Below, in pieces: positions 8,624-17,123 of a stretch of DNA of 64,000 bases; the first letter of the stretch is position 1; every line of letters starts with the position of its first letter. Source of the stretch: Streptomyces toyocaensis (lineage in GTDB: Bacteria; Actinomycetota; Actinomycetes; Streptomycetales; Streptomycetaceae); assembly GCF_000725125.1 (NCBI RefSeq), contig NZ_JFCB01000004.1, positions 124,001 to 188,000 of the forward strand, written 5' to 3'. The notes below the pieces were generated by a model that had not been told where the DNA came from, did not search any database, and saw nothing but the letters and a program-made list of their open reading frames with translations. The position numbers were made by a program, and so were the translations under genes.

Positions 8624-9550
8624 ATGACAGCCGAGATCGACGTCCTCGTCCTGGGCGGCGCGGGCGTGGACACGATCGTGCACGTGCCCGAACTGCCGGT
8701 GCCGCTCGCCGACAGCCACATGATCCGGCCGGGCATCGTCACCCGTGCGGGGCAGAGCGGCGACTTCCTCGCCCTCGGCACCAGCGCGCTCGGCCTGCGC
8801 ACCCACCACCTCGACCTGATCGGCGACGACCATGAGGGCGACCTCGTCAGGGCGCTGCACCGGGACCACGGCATCGCGCTCACCGCCGTACCGCAGCCGT
8901 GCGGCACCAAGCGCGCGGTCAACCTGGTCGGCCCCGACGGCCGGCGGCTCTCCCTGTACGACGCGACCCGCTGGGCCGAGACGGACCGGCTGCCCGAGGA
9001 GACCGTACGGTCCCTCGCCGCCGTCAGCCGGCACGCGCACGTCGTCATCACCCAGCCCTGCGCGCAGGCCCTGCCCCTGCTGCGGCAGGCGGGCGTGACG
9101 GTCTCGACGGACCTGCACGACTGGGACGGCGCCAACCCGTACCACGAGCCCTTCGCGTTCGCCGCGGACGTCGTCTTCCTCTCCGCGGCCGCCCTGACCG
9201 ACCCGGAGGCCACGATGCGCCGGATCGCCGGGCGCGGCCGGGCCCGGATCGTCGTCGCCACCGCGGGGGCCGAGGGAGCCCTCCTGCTCGCCGACGGCGA
9301 GCTGACCCGTGTCCCCGCGGCCGAGCCCCCGGCGCCGGTCGTGGACTCCAACGGGGCCGGCGACGCCTTCGCGGCCGCGTTCCTCCACGGCTGGCTCGGC
9401 GGCGAGCCGCCCCGTCGCTGCGCCCGGCTCGGAGCGGTGGCCGGCGCCCACGCCTGCACGGTGCCCTCGACGCGGGTGGCGGCCATCGGGCCCCGGGCCC
9501 TGCTCGCCGGAGCCGCCGAGCCCGCACCCGGGTCGGTCAGCGACGCGTGA
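8624..9550 (+). CDS. PfkB-family carbohydrate kinase
   Basis: A 308-residue ribokinase-like sugar or nucleoside kinase. The N-terminus begins with the nucleotide/sugar-binding strand VLVLGGAGVDTIVH. The C-terminal signature DSNGAGDAFAAAFLHG carries the anion hole and catalytic base Asp247. The substrate cannot be told from sequence. ATG 8624 is preceded by AAGGAGAG. A longer in-frame extension was rejected because it overlaps the divergent trkA-like gene. It is convergent with the small membrane gene, which overlaps its last 14 bp. Confidence 0.9.
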   Translation: MTAEIDVLVLGGAGVDTIVHVPELPVPLADSHMIRPGIVTRAGQSGDFLALGTSALGLRTHHLDLIGDDHEGDLVRALHRDHGIALTAVPQPCGTKRAVNLVGPDGRRLSLYDATRWAETDRLPEETVRSLAAVSRHAHVVITQPCAQALPLLRQAGVTVSTDLHDWDGANPYHEPFAFAADVVFLSAAALTDPEATMRRIAGRGRARIVVATAGAEGALLLADGELTRVPAAEPPAPVVDSNGAGDAFAAAFLHGWLGGEPPRRCARLGAVAGAHACTVPSTRVAAIGPRALLAGAAEPAPGSVSDA

Positions 9551-9632
9551 TGCTGCGCACGCTCGCCACGGTGAGGATGCCGAGGCCGACGAGGGAGGCC
9601 GCGGCGCCGATCAGTTCTGCGGTCGTGTGCAT
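9537..9632 (-). CDS. Small single-span membrane protein (31 aa, or 46 aa from an upstream start)
   Basis: ATG 9630-9632 has a strong GGAGG at 9637-9641 with ideal spacing and gives a 31-residue product with one hydrophobic span (about residues 5-25) and a basic end VRSITRR. This is a typical tiny membrane protein. An in-frame ATG at 9675-9677 would extend it to 46 residues and overlaps the stop of a three-codon frame (ATG CCT ATA TGA) that has its own GGAGG at 9690-9694. The gene overlaps the 3' end of the PfkB gene and is divergent from the APC permease. Confidence 0.55.
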   Translation of the reverse strand: MHTTAELIGAAASLVGLGILTVASVRSITRR

Positions 9633-9806
9633 GGGACCTCCGCGTGGCGTGGCGACGACGGCCGGGTGGTCAGTCATATAGGCATGGAACCTCCGCGGCC
9701 TGCGGAATCCGCGCCCCGGCGCCCTGTGATTTCACCCGGAGAGCAGAGGCGTATGGATGCCGTATGGATGTGGGGTGGCGGGTGGGCCCCCCTTCGTCCG
9801 ACGGCT

Positions 9807-9821
9807 TACGATCCACTGTTG
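9807..9821 (+). promoter_or_regulatory. -10 element giving a probable leaderless APC permease mRNA
   Basis: TACGAT at 9807-9812 ends 8 bp before the GTG at 9821, and there is no ribosome-site-like sequence between them. Transcription would start at or next to the initiation codon. No good -35 element was seen. Confidence 0.4.
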
Positions 9822-11866
9822 TGTCCAAACTGACCGACGTGCCCAAACGCATCCTGATCGGGCGCGCACTGCGCAGCGACCGGCTCGGGGAAACGCTTCT
9901 GCCGAAGCGCGTCGCACTCCCCGTGTTCGCCTCCGACCCGCTGTCCTCCGTGGCGTACGCCCCCGGCGAGGTCCTGCTGGTCCTGTCCGTCGCGGGCCTG
10001 TCGGCGTACCACTTCAGCCCCTGGATCGCCGCCGCGGTCGTCGTGCTGATGTTCACCGTGGTCGCCTCCTACCGCCAGAACGTCCGTGAGTACCCGAGCG
10101 GCGGCGGCGACTACGAGGTGGCCACCACGAACCTCGGCCCCAGGGCCGGGCTGACCGTCGCGAGCGCCCTGCTCGTCGACTACGTCCTCACCGTCGCCGT
10201 GTCGATCTCCTCCGGCATCGAGAACCTGGGCTCCGCGGTCCCGTTCGTCGTCGAGAACAAGGTGGCGTGCGCGATCGGCGTGATCGTGCTGCTGACGCTG
10301 ATGAACCTCCGGGGGGTCAGGGAGTCGGGCACGCTCTTCGCGATCCCCACGTACGTCTTCGTCGCCGGCGTCTTCACCATGATCGCCTGGGGGGCCTTCC
10401 GCGGGATCGTGCTCGGCGACGACATGCGGGCACCGACCGCGGACTTCGAGATCAAGCCCGAACACCCCGGCCTCGCCGGCTTCGCCCTGGTCTTCCTGCT
10501 GCTGCGCGCCTTCTCCTCCGGCTGCGCCGCGCTCACCGGTGTCGAGGCGATCTCCAACGGCGTACCGGCCTTCCGCAAGCCCAAGTCAAGGAACGCGGCG
10601 ACCACGCTCGCCATGATGGGCCTGCTCGCCGTCACCATGTTCTGCGGCATCATCGCGCTGGCCGCCGCCACCGACGTCCGCATGGCCGAGAACCCGGCCA
10701 GGGACCTGATCCGCGACGGCGCCCCCCTCGGTCCCGACTACGTCCAGCATCCGGTGATCTCCCAGGTCGCCGAGGCCGTCTTCGGCCACGGCAGCGTGCT
10801 GTTCATGATTCTCGCCGCCGCCACCGCGCTGGTGCTGTTCCTCGCCGCGAACACCGCCTACAACGGCTTCCCGCTGCTCGGCTCGATCCTCGCCCAGGAC
10901 CGCTACCTCCCCCGCCAGCTCCACACGCGCGGCGACCGCCTCGCCTTCTCCAACGGCATCCTGCTGCTCGCGGGCGCCGCCGGGCTGCTGGTCGGGATCT
11001 ACGGCGCCGACTCCACACGGCTGATCCAGCTCTACATCGTCGGCGTGTTCGTGTCCTTCACGCTCAGCCAGACGGGCATGGTGCGGCACTGGAACCGGCT
11101 GCTGGCCACCGAGAGGGACCAGGCCAAGCGCCGCCACATGATCCGCTCGCGGGCCATCAACACCTTCGGTGCCTTCTTCACGGGCCTGGTCCTGGTCGTC
11201 GTGCTCGTCACCAAGTTCACCCACGGTGCCTGGGTCGCGCTGCTCGGCATGTGCATCTTCTACGCGACCATGACGGCGATCCGCGGGCACTACGACCGGG
11301 TCGCCGAGGAGATCGCGGCGCCGGAGACCCCGACCGACGACAGCGTGCGGCCCTCCCGCGTCCACTCCGTCGTCCTGATCTCCAAGATCCACCGCCCCAC
11401 CCTGCGCGCCCTCGCCTACGCCAGGCTGATGCGCTCCGACACCCTGGAGGCGCTCAGCGTCAACGTGGACCCGGAGGAGACCAGGGCCCTGCGCGAGGAG
11501 TGGGAGCGGCGCGGCATCGACGTACCCCTCAAGGTGCTCGACTCCCCCTACCGGGAGGTCACGCGGCCGGTCATCGAGTACGTCAAGGGCCTGCGCAACC
11601 AGGCGCCGCGCGACGTGGTGTCCGTGATCATCCCGGAGTACGTCGTCGGCCACTGGTACGAGCACCTGCTCCACAACCAGAGCGCGCTGCGGCTCAAGGG
11701 CCGGCTGCTGTTCACCCCCGGTGTCATGGTGACCTCGGTGCCCTACCAGCTGGAGTCCTCGGAGGCCGCCAAACGGCGGGCCCGCAGGCGGCAGGACTGG
11801 GCCGCCCCCGGCTCGGTGCGCCGCGGCCCGAAGGAGCGGGCGAAGGACACCTCCCCGCGCACGTAG
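9821..11866 (+). CDS. APC-superfamily amino-acid/polyamine permease
   Basis: A 681-residue protein. The first 490 residues hold about 12 transmembrane segments of the amino acid-polyamine-organocation type, with the first-helix signature DPLSSVAYAPGE. The C-terminal 190 residues form a cytoplasmic domain, as in long actinobacterial APC transporters. The substrate is not predictable. GTG 9821 matches the usual start of orthologues (SKLTDVPKRIL). A -10-like hexamer abuts it. It lies 69 bp upstream of the methyltransferase gene. Confidence 0.9.
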   Translation: MSKLTDVPKRILIGRALRSDRLGETLLPKRVALPVFASDPLSSVAYAPGEVLLVLSVAGLSAYHFSPWIAAAVVVLMFTVVASYRQNVREYPSGGGDYEVATTNLGPRAGLTVASALLVDYVLTVAVSISSGIENLGSAVPFVVENKVACAIGVIVLLTLMNLRGVRESGTLFAIPTYVFVAGVFTMIAWGAFRGIVLGDDMRAPTADFEIKPEHPGLAGFALVFLLLRAFSSGCAALTGVEAISNGVPAFRKPKSRNAATTLAMMGLLAVTMFCGIIALAAATDVRMAENPARDLIRDGAPLGPDYVQHPVISQVAEAVFGHGSVLFMILAAATALVLFLAANTAYNGFPLLGSILAQDRYLPRQLHTRGDRLAFSNGILLLAGAAGLLVGIYGADSTRLIQLYIVGVFVSFTLSQTGMVRHWNRLLATERDQAKRRHMIRSRAINTFGAFFTGLVLVVVLVTKFTHGAWVALLGMCIFYATMTAIRGHYDRVAEEIAAPETPTDDSVRPSRVHSVVLISKIHRPTLRALAYARLMRSDTLEALSVNVDPEETRALREEWERRGIDVPLKVLDSPYREVTRPVIEYVKGLRNQAPRDVVSVIIPEYVVGHWYEHLLHNQSALRLKGRLLFTPGVMVTSVPYQLESSEAAKRRARRRQDWAAPGSVRRGPKERAKDTSPRT

Positions 11867-11935
11867 ACTGGTGGGCTGTTGTCACGGGTCGCAGCGCCCG
11901 TCCGCCCGTTCCCGATGTTGTGGAGTCACCCCGCC

Positions 11936-13264
11936 ATGCAGGCAGAACCGAGGAAATCACTGGTGGGGGAGGAGTACGAGGTCGAGGTCGGCCCCGTCGC
12001 CCACGGCGGCCACTGCATCGCCCGTACGTCCGAGGGCCAGGTCCTCTTCGTCCGGCACGCCCTGCCCGGCGAGCGGGTCGTCGCGCAGGTCACGGAGGGC
12101 GAGGAGGGGGCCCGCTTCCTGCGCGCCGACGCGGTGCGGGTGCTGGACGCCTCCAAGGACCGGATCGACGCCCCTTGCCCGTTCGCCGGGCCCGGCCGCT
12201 GCGGCGGCTGCGACTGGCAGCACGCCAAGCCCGGCGCGCAGCGGCGCCTGAAGGGCGAGGTCGTCGCCGAGCAGCTGCGGCGCCTGGCCGGGCTCACCCC
12301 CGAGGAGGCCGGCTGGGACGGCACCGTGATGCCGGCCGAGGGCGACAAGGTCCCCGCCGGCCAGGTCCCGGCGTGGCGCACGCGTGTGCAGTACGCGGTG
12401 ACCGCGGACGGCCGCGCGGGACTGCGCCGGCACCGTTCGCACGAGGTCGAGCCGGTCGACCACTGCATGATCGCCGCGGAGGGCGTCAGCGAGCTGGGCA
12501 TCGAGAAGCGGGACTGGACCGGCATGGACTCCGTCGAGGCGATCGCCGCGACGGGCTCCCAGGACCGCCAGGTCGTCCTCACCCCGAAGCCCGGCGCCCG
12601 TCTCCCGCTGGTCGAACTCGACCGCCCCGTCTCGGTCCTGCGCATCGACGAACGCTCCGGTCAGGTCCACCGCGTCCACGGCCGCCCCTTCGTCCGCGAA
12701 CGCGCCGACGGCCGCACGTACCGCGTCGGCAACGGCGGCTTCTGGCAGGTTCACCCGAAGGCCGCCGACACCCTCGTCACCGCGGTCATGCAGGGCCTGC
12801 TGCCGCGCAAGGGCGACATGGCCCTCGACCTCTACTGCGGCGTCGGCCTGTTCGCGGGCGCCCTGGCCGACCGGGTCGGCGAGGCGGGCGCGGTCCTCGG
12901 CATCGAGTCCGGCAAGCGCGCGGTGGAGGACGCCCGCCACAACCTCGCGGACTTCCCCCGCGTCCGCATCGAGCAGGGCAAGGTCGAGGCGGTCCTGCCC
13001 CGCACGGGCATCACGGAGGTCGACCTCGTCGTCCTCGACCCGCCGCGGGCCGGCGCCGGCCGCAGGACGGTGGAGCACCTGTCGTCCCTGGGCGCCCGCA
13101 GGATCGCGTACGTCGCCTGCGATCCGGCGGCGCTGGCGCGCGACCTGGCGTACTTCAGGGACGGGGGGTACCGGGTGCGGACGCTGCGGGTGTTCGACCT
13201 GTTCCCGATGACGTCGCACGTGGAGTGCGTGGCTATTCTGGAGCCTGCTGAGAAGGGCGCCTGA
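11936..13264 (+). CDS. TRAM-domain RNA (uracil-5-)-methyltransferase, RlmCD/RumA type
   Basis: A 442-residue SAM-dependent enzyme that probably makes 5-methyluridine in 23S rRNA. A TRAM domain occupies about residues 8-70. Cys81, Cys89 and Cys92, plus a later Cys near 179, fit the RumA-type iron-sulfur cluster. The SAM motif is LDLYCGVGLFAGAL, the substrate loop is LDPPRAG, and the catalytic nucleophile is Cys395 in YVACDPA. The ATG at 11936 starts just before the TRAM domain. A TAGACT hexamer at 11864-11869 may be its -10 box. It is the last core gene before the accessory zone. Confidence 0.92.
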   Translation: MQAEPRKSLVGEEYEVEVGPVAHGGHCIARTSEGQVLFVRHALPGERVVAQVTEGEEGARFLRADAVRVLDASKDRIDAPCPFAGPGRCGGCDWQHAKPGAQRRLKGEVVAEQLRRLAGLTPEEAGWDGTVMPAEGDKVPAGQVPAWRTRVQYAVTADGRAGLRRHRSHEVEPVDHCMIAAEGVSELGIEKRDWTGMDSVEAIAATGSQDRQVVLTPKPGARLPLVELDRPVSVLRIDERSGQVHRVHGRPFVRERADGRTYRVGNGGFWQVHPKAADTLVTAVMQGLLPRKGDMALDLYCGVGLFAGALADRVGEAGAVLGIESGKRAVEDARHNLADFPRVRIEQGKVEAVLPRTGITEVDLVVLDPPRAGAGRRTVEHLSSLGARRIAYVACDPAALARDLAYFRDGGYRVRTLRVFDLFPMTSHVECVAILEPAEKGA

Positions 13265-13384
13265 CCTGCCGTTTTGTGGTCCGGGTGGGTTGCTCGACCT
13301 GTTTCCTTCCGTACAGACCTGACGCTCGTTCTGATGGCGCGTCAGGTGAGCCTCGAACCCACCGAGCAGTAAGGGTCGTCGCGT

Positions 13385-13557
13385 GATGCCGAGTTCGCCG
13401 CCGCAAGTCAGGCCCACGGCCAAGGCGTCGTCGGAGTAGCCGAACGGTGCCCGGGTTGGGGGATCGCCCGGCTTGAGTACCTGTCGGCACTGTCGTGGAC
13501 GGCGCCTTCCGTGCATCCGCTGGACACGCTGCCGTCGGCGTCCACGGCCCGTGTGGT
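13385..13557 (-). pseudogene. xdhC/coxI-family remnant (frameshifted)
   Basis: Two adjacent minus-strand frames each hold a piece of the XdhC family, the insertion factor for the molybdenum cofactor of xanthine dehydrogenase. From 13557, RAVDADGSVSSGCTEGAV matches the family's GSVSGGCVEGAV motif. From 13447, FGYSDDALAVGLTCGG matches its GYSDDDAFAVGLTCGG motif. A frameshift near 13450 separates them and both ends are missing. The match is from memory of family motifs. No xdhA/B genes are nearby, so it is a relic. Confidence 0.6.
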
Positions 13558-13574
13558 GTCTAGGGGCAGGTGAG

Positions 13575-13725
13575 GGTTTTGGAAGCCATCGGCTCCTGGA
13601 CACCCTCCTGCCCCACCCACGAGCCGATCGCGATCCCGTCACCCACGCACTGAAGTGGTCGGCCTGGAGAAGCCATCGCCAAGCCATCGCCCGCAGCTGC
13701 CACTACCGAACGCAGCTCAGGACAC
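13575..13725 (+). pseudogene. Transposase C-terminal remnant
   Basis: The plus frame here reads RLLDTLLPHPRADRDPV and then THALKWSAWRSHRQAIARSC. This resembles the end of Streptomyces IS701/IS4-type transposases (a Leu-rich helix, then a WSxWRRRHQ...CHYRR motif). Only about 50 residues remain and no terminal repeats were found. The rest of 13265-13832 holds the xdhC relic and no intact gene. Confidence 0.5.
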
Positions 13726-13832
13726 GAACCGCTGCTGGAGTACTGGACGGGGACCTCGTCGCCTGTGCCGGTACGGGCAGCCCGGCCCCGGGGCCTGGCG
13801 GTCTGTCCCAGCGGCTCGCGCTCTGCCGGACG

Positions 13833-16283
13833 CTACTCGGTGCGCAGTGCCGTGGCCGTATGTGCCCTGGCGGCCCAGCCGGCCGGGATCAGCGCGCCCA
13901 GCATCGCGATCACGACGCCGCCGAGGCCCAGCAGGAGCAGCTGGAAAGGCCCGTACACATCGAGGACAAGCGACGGCAGACCGGTGCCCACGGCACTCCC
14001 CATCACCGGCACGACGACGCTGTGCAGCGCGTACCCCGCCGGCACGCCGATCAGCCCGCCGATCACGCCGATCACCGCCACCGAGGCGAGCACGAGGCTC
14101 ATGGTCTGCCGCGGCGTCATGCCGATCGCCTTGCAGACGCCCAGGTCGTGGATGCGTTCCCGGGTGTCGAGGACCACGGAGTTGAGTACGCCGAGGCCGG
14201 CCACGGTGATCAGCATGAGGGTGAGCACCGCCGCCATTGCGGCCATGATGAGGATGACGCCGTCCTGGCCCTCTTCGGTGCTGGTCGTGGCGTCGCCGCC
14301 CAGCGGCTGCACGACCGCGGCGACCTTCCGGGCGTACTCGTCGGCGGAGACGCCGGACTTCGTTTCGACGAGGAAGGTACTGGGCTCGGCCGACTTGAAG
14401 TCGGCCATGTCCGCGTGGATCTCCAGCTGGCTGCCCGACGTGTCGAAGGACTCGCCCACGATCCGCAGGTTCGCGGTCTCCTTCTCGTATGTCACCCGCA
14501 CCGTGTCACCGATCTTGGTGCTGGTCCTCTCCAGGAAGCGCGAGGGCACCACGACCTGCCCCTTACCGGTGATCCAGTGCCCGGAGAGCATCTCGTAGCT
14601 GCCGGAGCGCGAATCACCCTCGTAGAGGCTGGCCTGGATCGAGCCGGAGACCCCGGCCACTGCGACCTCGGTCCGGGCCTTGCCGTAGTACGACTCCGTG
14701 CCCGGCTGCGACGTGACCATGGACCGCACCTTCGCAGGGTCGGCGACCTTGGGCTTCTTGGACGTGCTCGCCGCGCTGTTCTCCACGGGAGGCGGGCCCG
14801 ACTCGCTGCCGCCGGGGGGAGGTGGATCTCCCCCGCCGCCCCCTACAGAAGGAGGCGGCGGGGGAGCGACCTCGATCGCCTTGGTCGTCGTGACCGTGAC
14901 CGCGGCACGGTTCTCGGGGTCCTGCGAGGTGCCGATCGCGTTCAGGGACGAGGTAAGACCCACCGTGAACGTCGCTGCGGCCGTGCCGAAGGCCACCGCG
15001 AGCAGCATCGCGAGGGTACGTACCGGATGCGTGAAGGGGGTGGCGAGACCGTAGGTCACCGGCCGCGGCAGCGGCAGCATCCCCATCGCCCGGTGCGCCC
15101 ACCGGCCACGCCCCGTGCGCGGCGCCCGGCCGACCGCGATGGCCTCGACCGTCCGCAGCCTTCCGGCCCGCAGCGCGGGAATCAGCGCCGCGAGCCCCAC
15201 GACGACCAGGGCTGCGGCCGGCACGGTGACATCCACCCACCAGGCCACCGAGAGCGAGACTCCGCCGTACACCGACTCGGTGTCGGACAGCAGTGGCACT
15301 GCCAGGAAGTTGCCCAGGGCGACGCCCAGGCCGATGCCGACGACGGCCGGGATCAGCGCCTGGGCCACGTAGGCGCGTACGACCTCGCGCGGAGTGAAGC
15401 CGATGGCCTTGAGGATGCCGATCCTGCGCAGGCTGGTGCCGACCGCGCCACTGATCACACTGCTGACGATGATCACCGACATCACGATGCCGAGCGCGCC
15501 GAAAGCCATCACAAACGGGACGGTCGCCGCCGCACCCTGATCGGCGGCGCGCTTGGTGTCCAGCCAGGACTGGGTCCCAAGGAGCGCTGCGGGCCCCACG
15601 GACTCGGCGAGCTTCTTCCGGTCGGCGAGTATCTGCTGCTTCGTGCTCGCGGAGTCGAAGCGGTAGAGCATCTGACTCACGACCGGGTAGCCCTTCGACG
15701 CCAGCGCGTCGACCTGCGCGGGAGCCGCCCAGGAGTCGGCGGTCTTGCTGGCGGAGACGGCGAAGCCGACGATCGTAAGGGTCGGGGCGTCCTTGGCGTC
15801 CGACGTCCTCATGGGGGTGCCGATCCCGACGGTGGGCCCTTCGAACGACGCGTCGAGCACGATCTCGCCCGGCTTCTGCGTCCACCGGCCCGACTTCAGA
15901 TCCACCCGGTCCACGGCGCCGTCAGGGCCGGGCCGCCCGACCAGGGTCAGCGTCGGCAGTTGGAAGCCCGCCCGGTCCACCGGACGGACCGACGTGGACG
16001 GGTACGGTCCCGCGCTCGCGGCGACGCCGGGCAGCTTCCCGGTCTTCGCCAGCTCCGCCGCACTCGCCTTGGCCGGATCGAACTGCGCGGTGATGTGCGA
16101 GCCCCGCTGCTTCTTGAAGGCGTTGTCGAAAGGAGCGGTCGCGGCGACCATCAGCGCCCCTGCGACGACGGCCGTGGCCACGGCCATCATCGTGGCCACG
16201 GCGATCACCACGGTCTGCACCCGCCGCCTGCCGACGCCGGAGCGTACGACCCGGCCCAGCGCGCCGGTACCGAACAGGCTCAT
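13833..16283 (-). CDS. ABC transporter permease, FtsX/MacB-type
   Basis: An 816-residue permease with two FtsX-type membrane modules. A first helix lies near residues 20-45, a large extracellular domain follows, then three or four helices (about 230-350). A second copy starts near 430 and ends with a final helix bundle. A low-complexity insertion of Pro and Gly runs (about 480-520) lies in the second outer loop. The ATG at 16283 overlaps the ATPase stop, so the two are coupled. The divergent kinase/regulator pair suggests a peptide-antibiotic sensing and export module, as in BceAB/RS-like systems. Confidence 0.9.
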   Translation of the reverse strand: MSLFGTGALGRVVRSGVGRRRVQTVVIAVATMMAVATAVVAGALMVAATAPFDNAFKKQRGSHITAQFDPAKASAAELAKTGKLPGVAASAGPYPSTSVRPVDRAGFQLPTLTLVGRPGPDGAVDRVDLKSGRWTQKPGEIVLDASFEGPTVGIGTPMRTSDAKDAPTLTIVGFAVSASKTADSWAAPAQVDALASKGYPVVSQMLYRFDSASTKQQILADRKKLAESVGPAALLGTQSWLDTKRAADQGAAATVPFVMAFGALGIVMSVIIVSSVISGAVGTSLRRIGILKAIGFTPREVVRAYVAQALIPAVVGIGLGVALGNFLAVPLLSDTESVYGGVSLSVAWWVDVTVPAAALVVVGLAALIPALRAGRLRTVEAIAVGRAPRTGRGRWAHRAMGMLPLPRPVTYGLATPFTHPVRTLAMLLAVAFGTAAATFTVGLTSSLNAIGTSQDPENRAAVTVTTTKAIEVAPPPPPSVGGGGGDPPPPGGSESGPPPVENSAASTSKKPKVADPAKVRSMVTSQPGTESYYGKARTEVAVAGVSGSIQASLYEGDSRSGSYEMLSGHWITGKGQVVVPSRFLERTSTKIGDTVRVTYEKETANLRIVGESFDTSGSQLEIHADMADFKSAEPSTFLVETKSGVSADEYARKVAAVVQPLGGDATTSTEEGQDGVILIMAAMAAVLTLMLITVAGLGVLNSVVLDTRERIHDLGVCKAIGMTPRQTMSLVLASVAVIGVIGGLIGVPAGYALHSVVVPVMGSAVGTGLPSLVLDVYGPFQLLLLGLGGVVIAMLGALIPAGWAARAHTATALRTE

Positions 16284-16972
16284 CGGACGGCCCGCGCGTA
16301 CGTGTCGAGGGCGAGGTGACCGTCGACCAGGTGGATCGTGCGGCTCGCGCACGCCTCCGCAAGGGACAGGTCGTGCGTCACCAGGACGATCGTCTGTCCT
16401 GCGCGGTGCAGATCAAGGAGCAGGGTGCGGACGTCGTGGCCCGATGCGGTGTCGAGCGCACCGGTCGGCTCGTCGGCGAGCAGCAGCGCGGGCCGGTTGA
16501 CCAACGCCCTGGCGACACCGACCCGCTGGCGTTCACCTCCGGACAGTCGGCCCGGGTAGGCGCGGGCGTGCTTCTGGATGCCCAGCATCTCCATGAGCTC
16601 ACCCGCGCGGGCCGCGGCCTTACGCCGGCTGGTCCCGGTCAGCTGGGCCGGGAGTTGGATGTTGTCGGTGACGGTGAGGTCGTCGAGAAGGTTGAAGAAC
16701 TGGAAGGCCATGCCGACGTGTTCGCGACGGAACTTGGCGAGGGCGTGCTCGCTCAACTGGTCGATCCGTCGCCCAGCCACGACCACAGCGCCATCGGTCG
16801 GTTTGTCCAGGCCGGCGACGAGGTTCAGCAGCGTGGACTTGCCGCTGCCGGAAGGACCCGTAACGGCAAGGGCCTCACCTTTGGCGACGCTGAGTGTGAG
16901 CGGTCCGAGCGCCGGCGCGCCAGCGCTGTCGTAGCGCTTCGCCACACCCTCCAGTTCGATCACTTGATGCAT
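16280..16972 (-). CDS. ABC transporter ATP-binding protein (exporter module)
   Basis: A 230-residue ATPase with Walker A TGPSGSGKS, a Q-loop FQFFNLLD, signature LSGGERQR and Walker B LLLADEPTG. This is the LolD/BceA type, which couples to FtsX-like permeases such as the gene it overlaps by 4 bp. ATG 16972 (product MHQVIELEG) was chosen because an AAGGACGG element lies about 10 nt upstream. A start 12 codons earlier is possible. The divergent two-component genes begin about 150 bp away. Confidence 0.92.
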   Translation of the reverse strand: MHQVIELEGVAKRYDSAGAPALGPLTLSVAKGEALAVTGPSGSGKSTLLNLVAGLDKPTDGAVVVAGRRIDQLSEHALAKFRREHVGMAFQFFNLLDDLTVTDNIQLPAQLTGTSRRKAAARAGELMEMLGIQKHARAYPGRLSGGERQRVGVARALVNRPALLLADEPTGALDTASGHDVRTLLLDLHRAGQTIVLVTHDLSLAEACASRTIHLVDGHLALDTYARAVR

Positions 16973-17123
16973 ACGAGTTGTCCGTCCTTGCGGTCGCGAG
17001 AGGCACATGCCGTTGCCGGTCCTGCGAACCTAGAGGTGCCGCGTACGGGGCGCCTCGGCCGCGGAACCAACCCGCGGAGGATTCGGCCGCGGAGTCATCC
17101 CTGAGAAGTAGGCCTCTGGGGCA

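Noticed and set aside
10267..13251. 994-codon plus-strand frame overlapping the APC and methyltransferase genes
   Set aside because: Arg/Pro-rich translation with no motif; a frame shadow of two well-supported genes.
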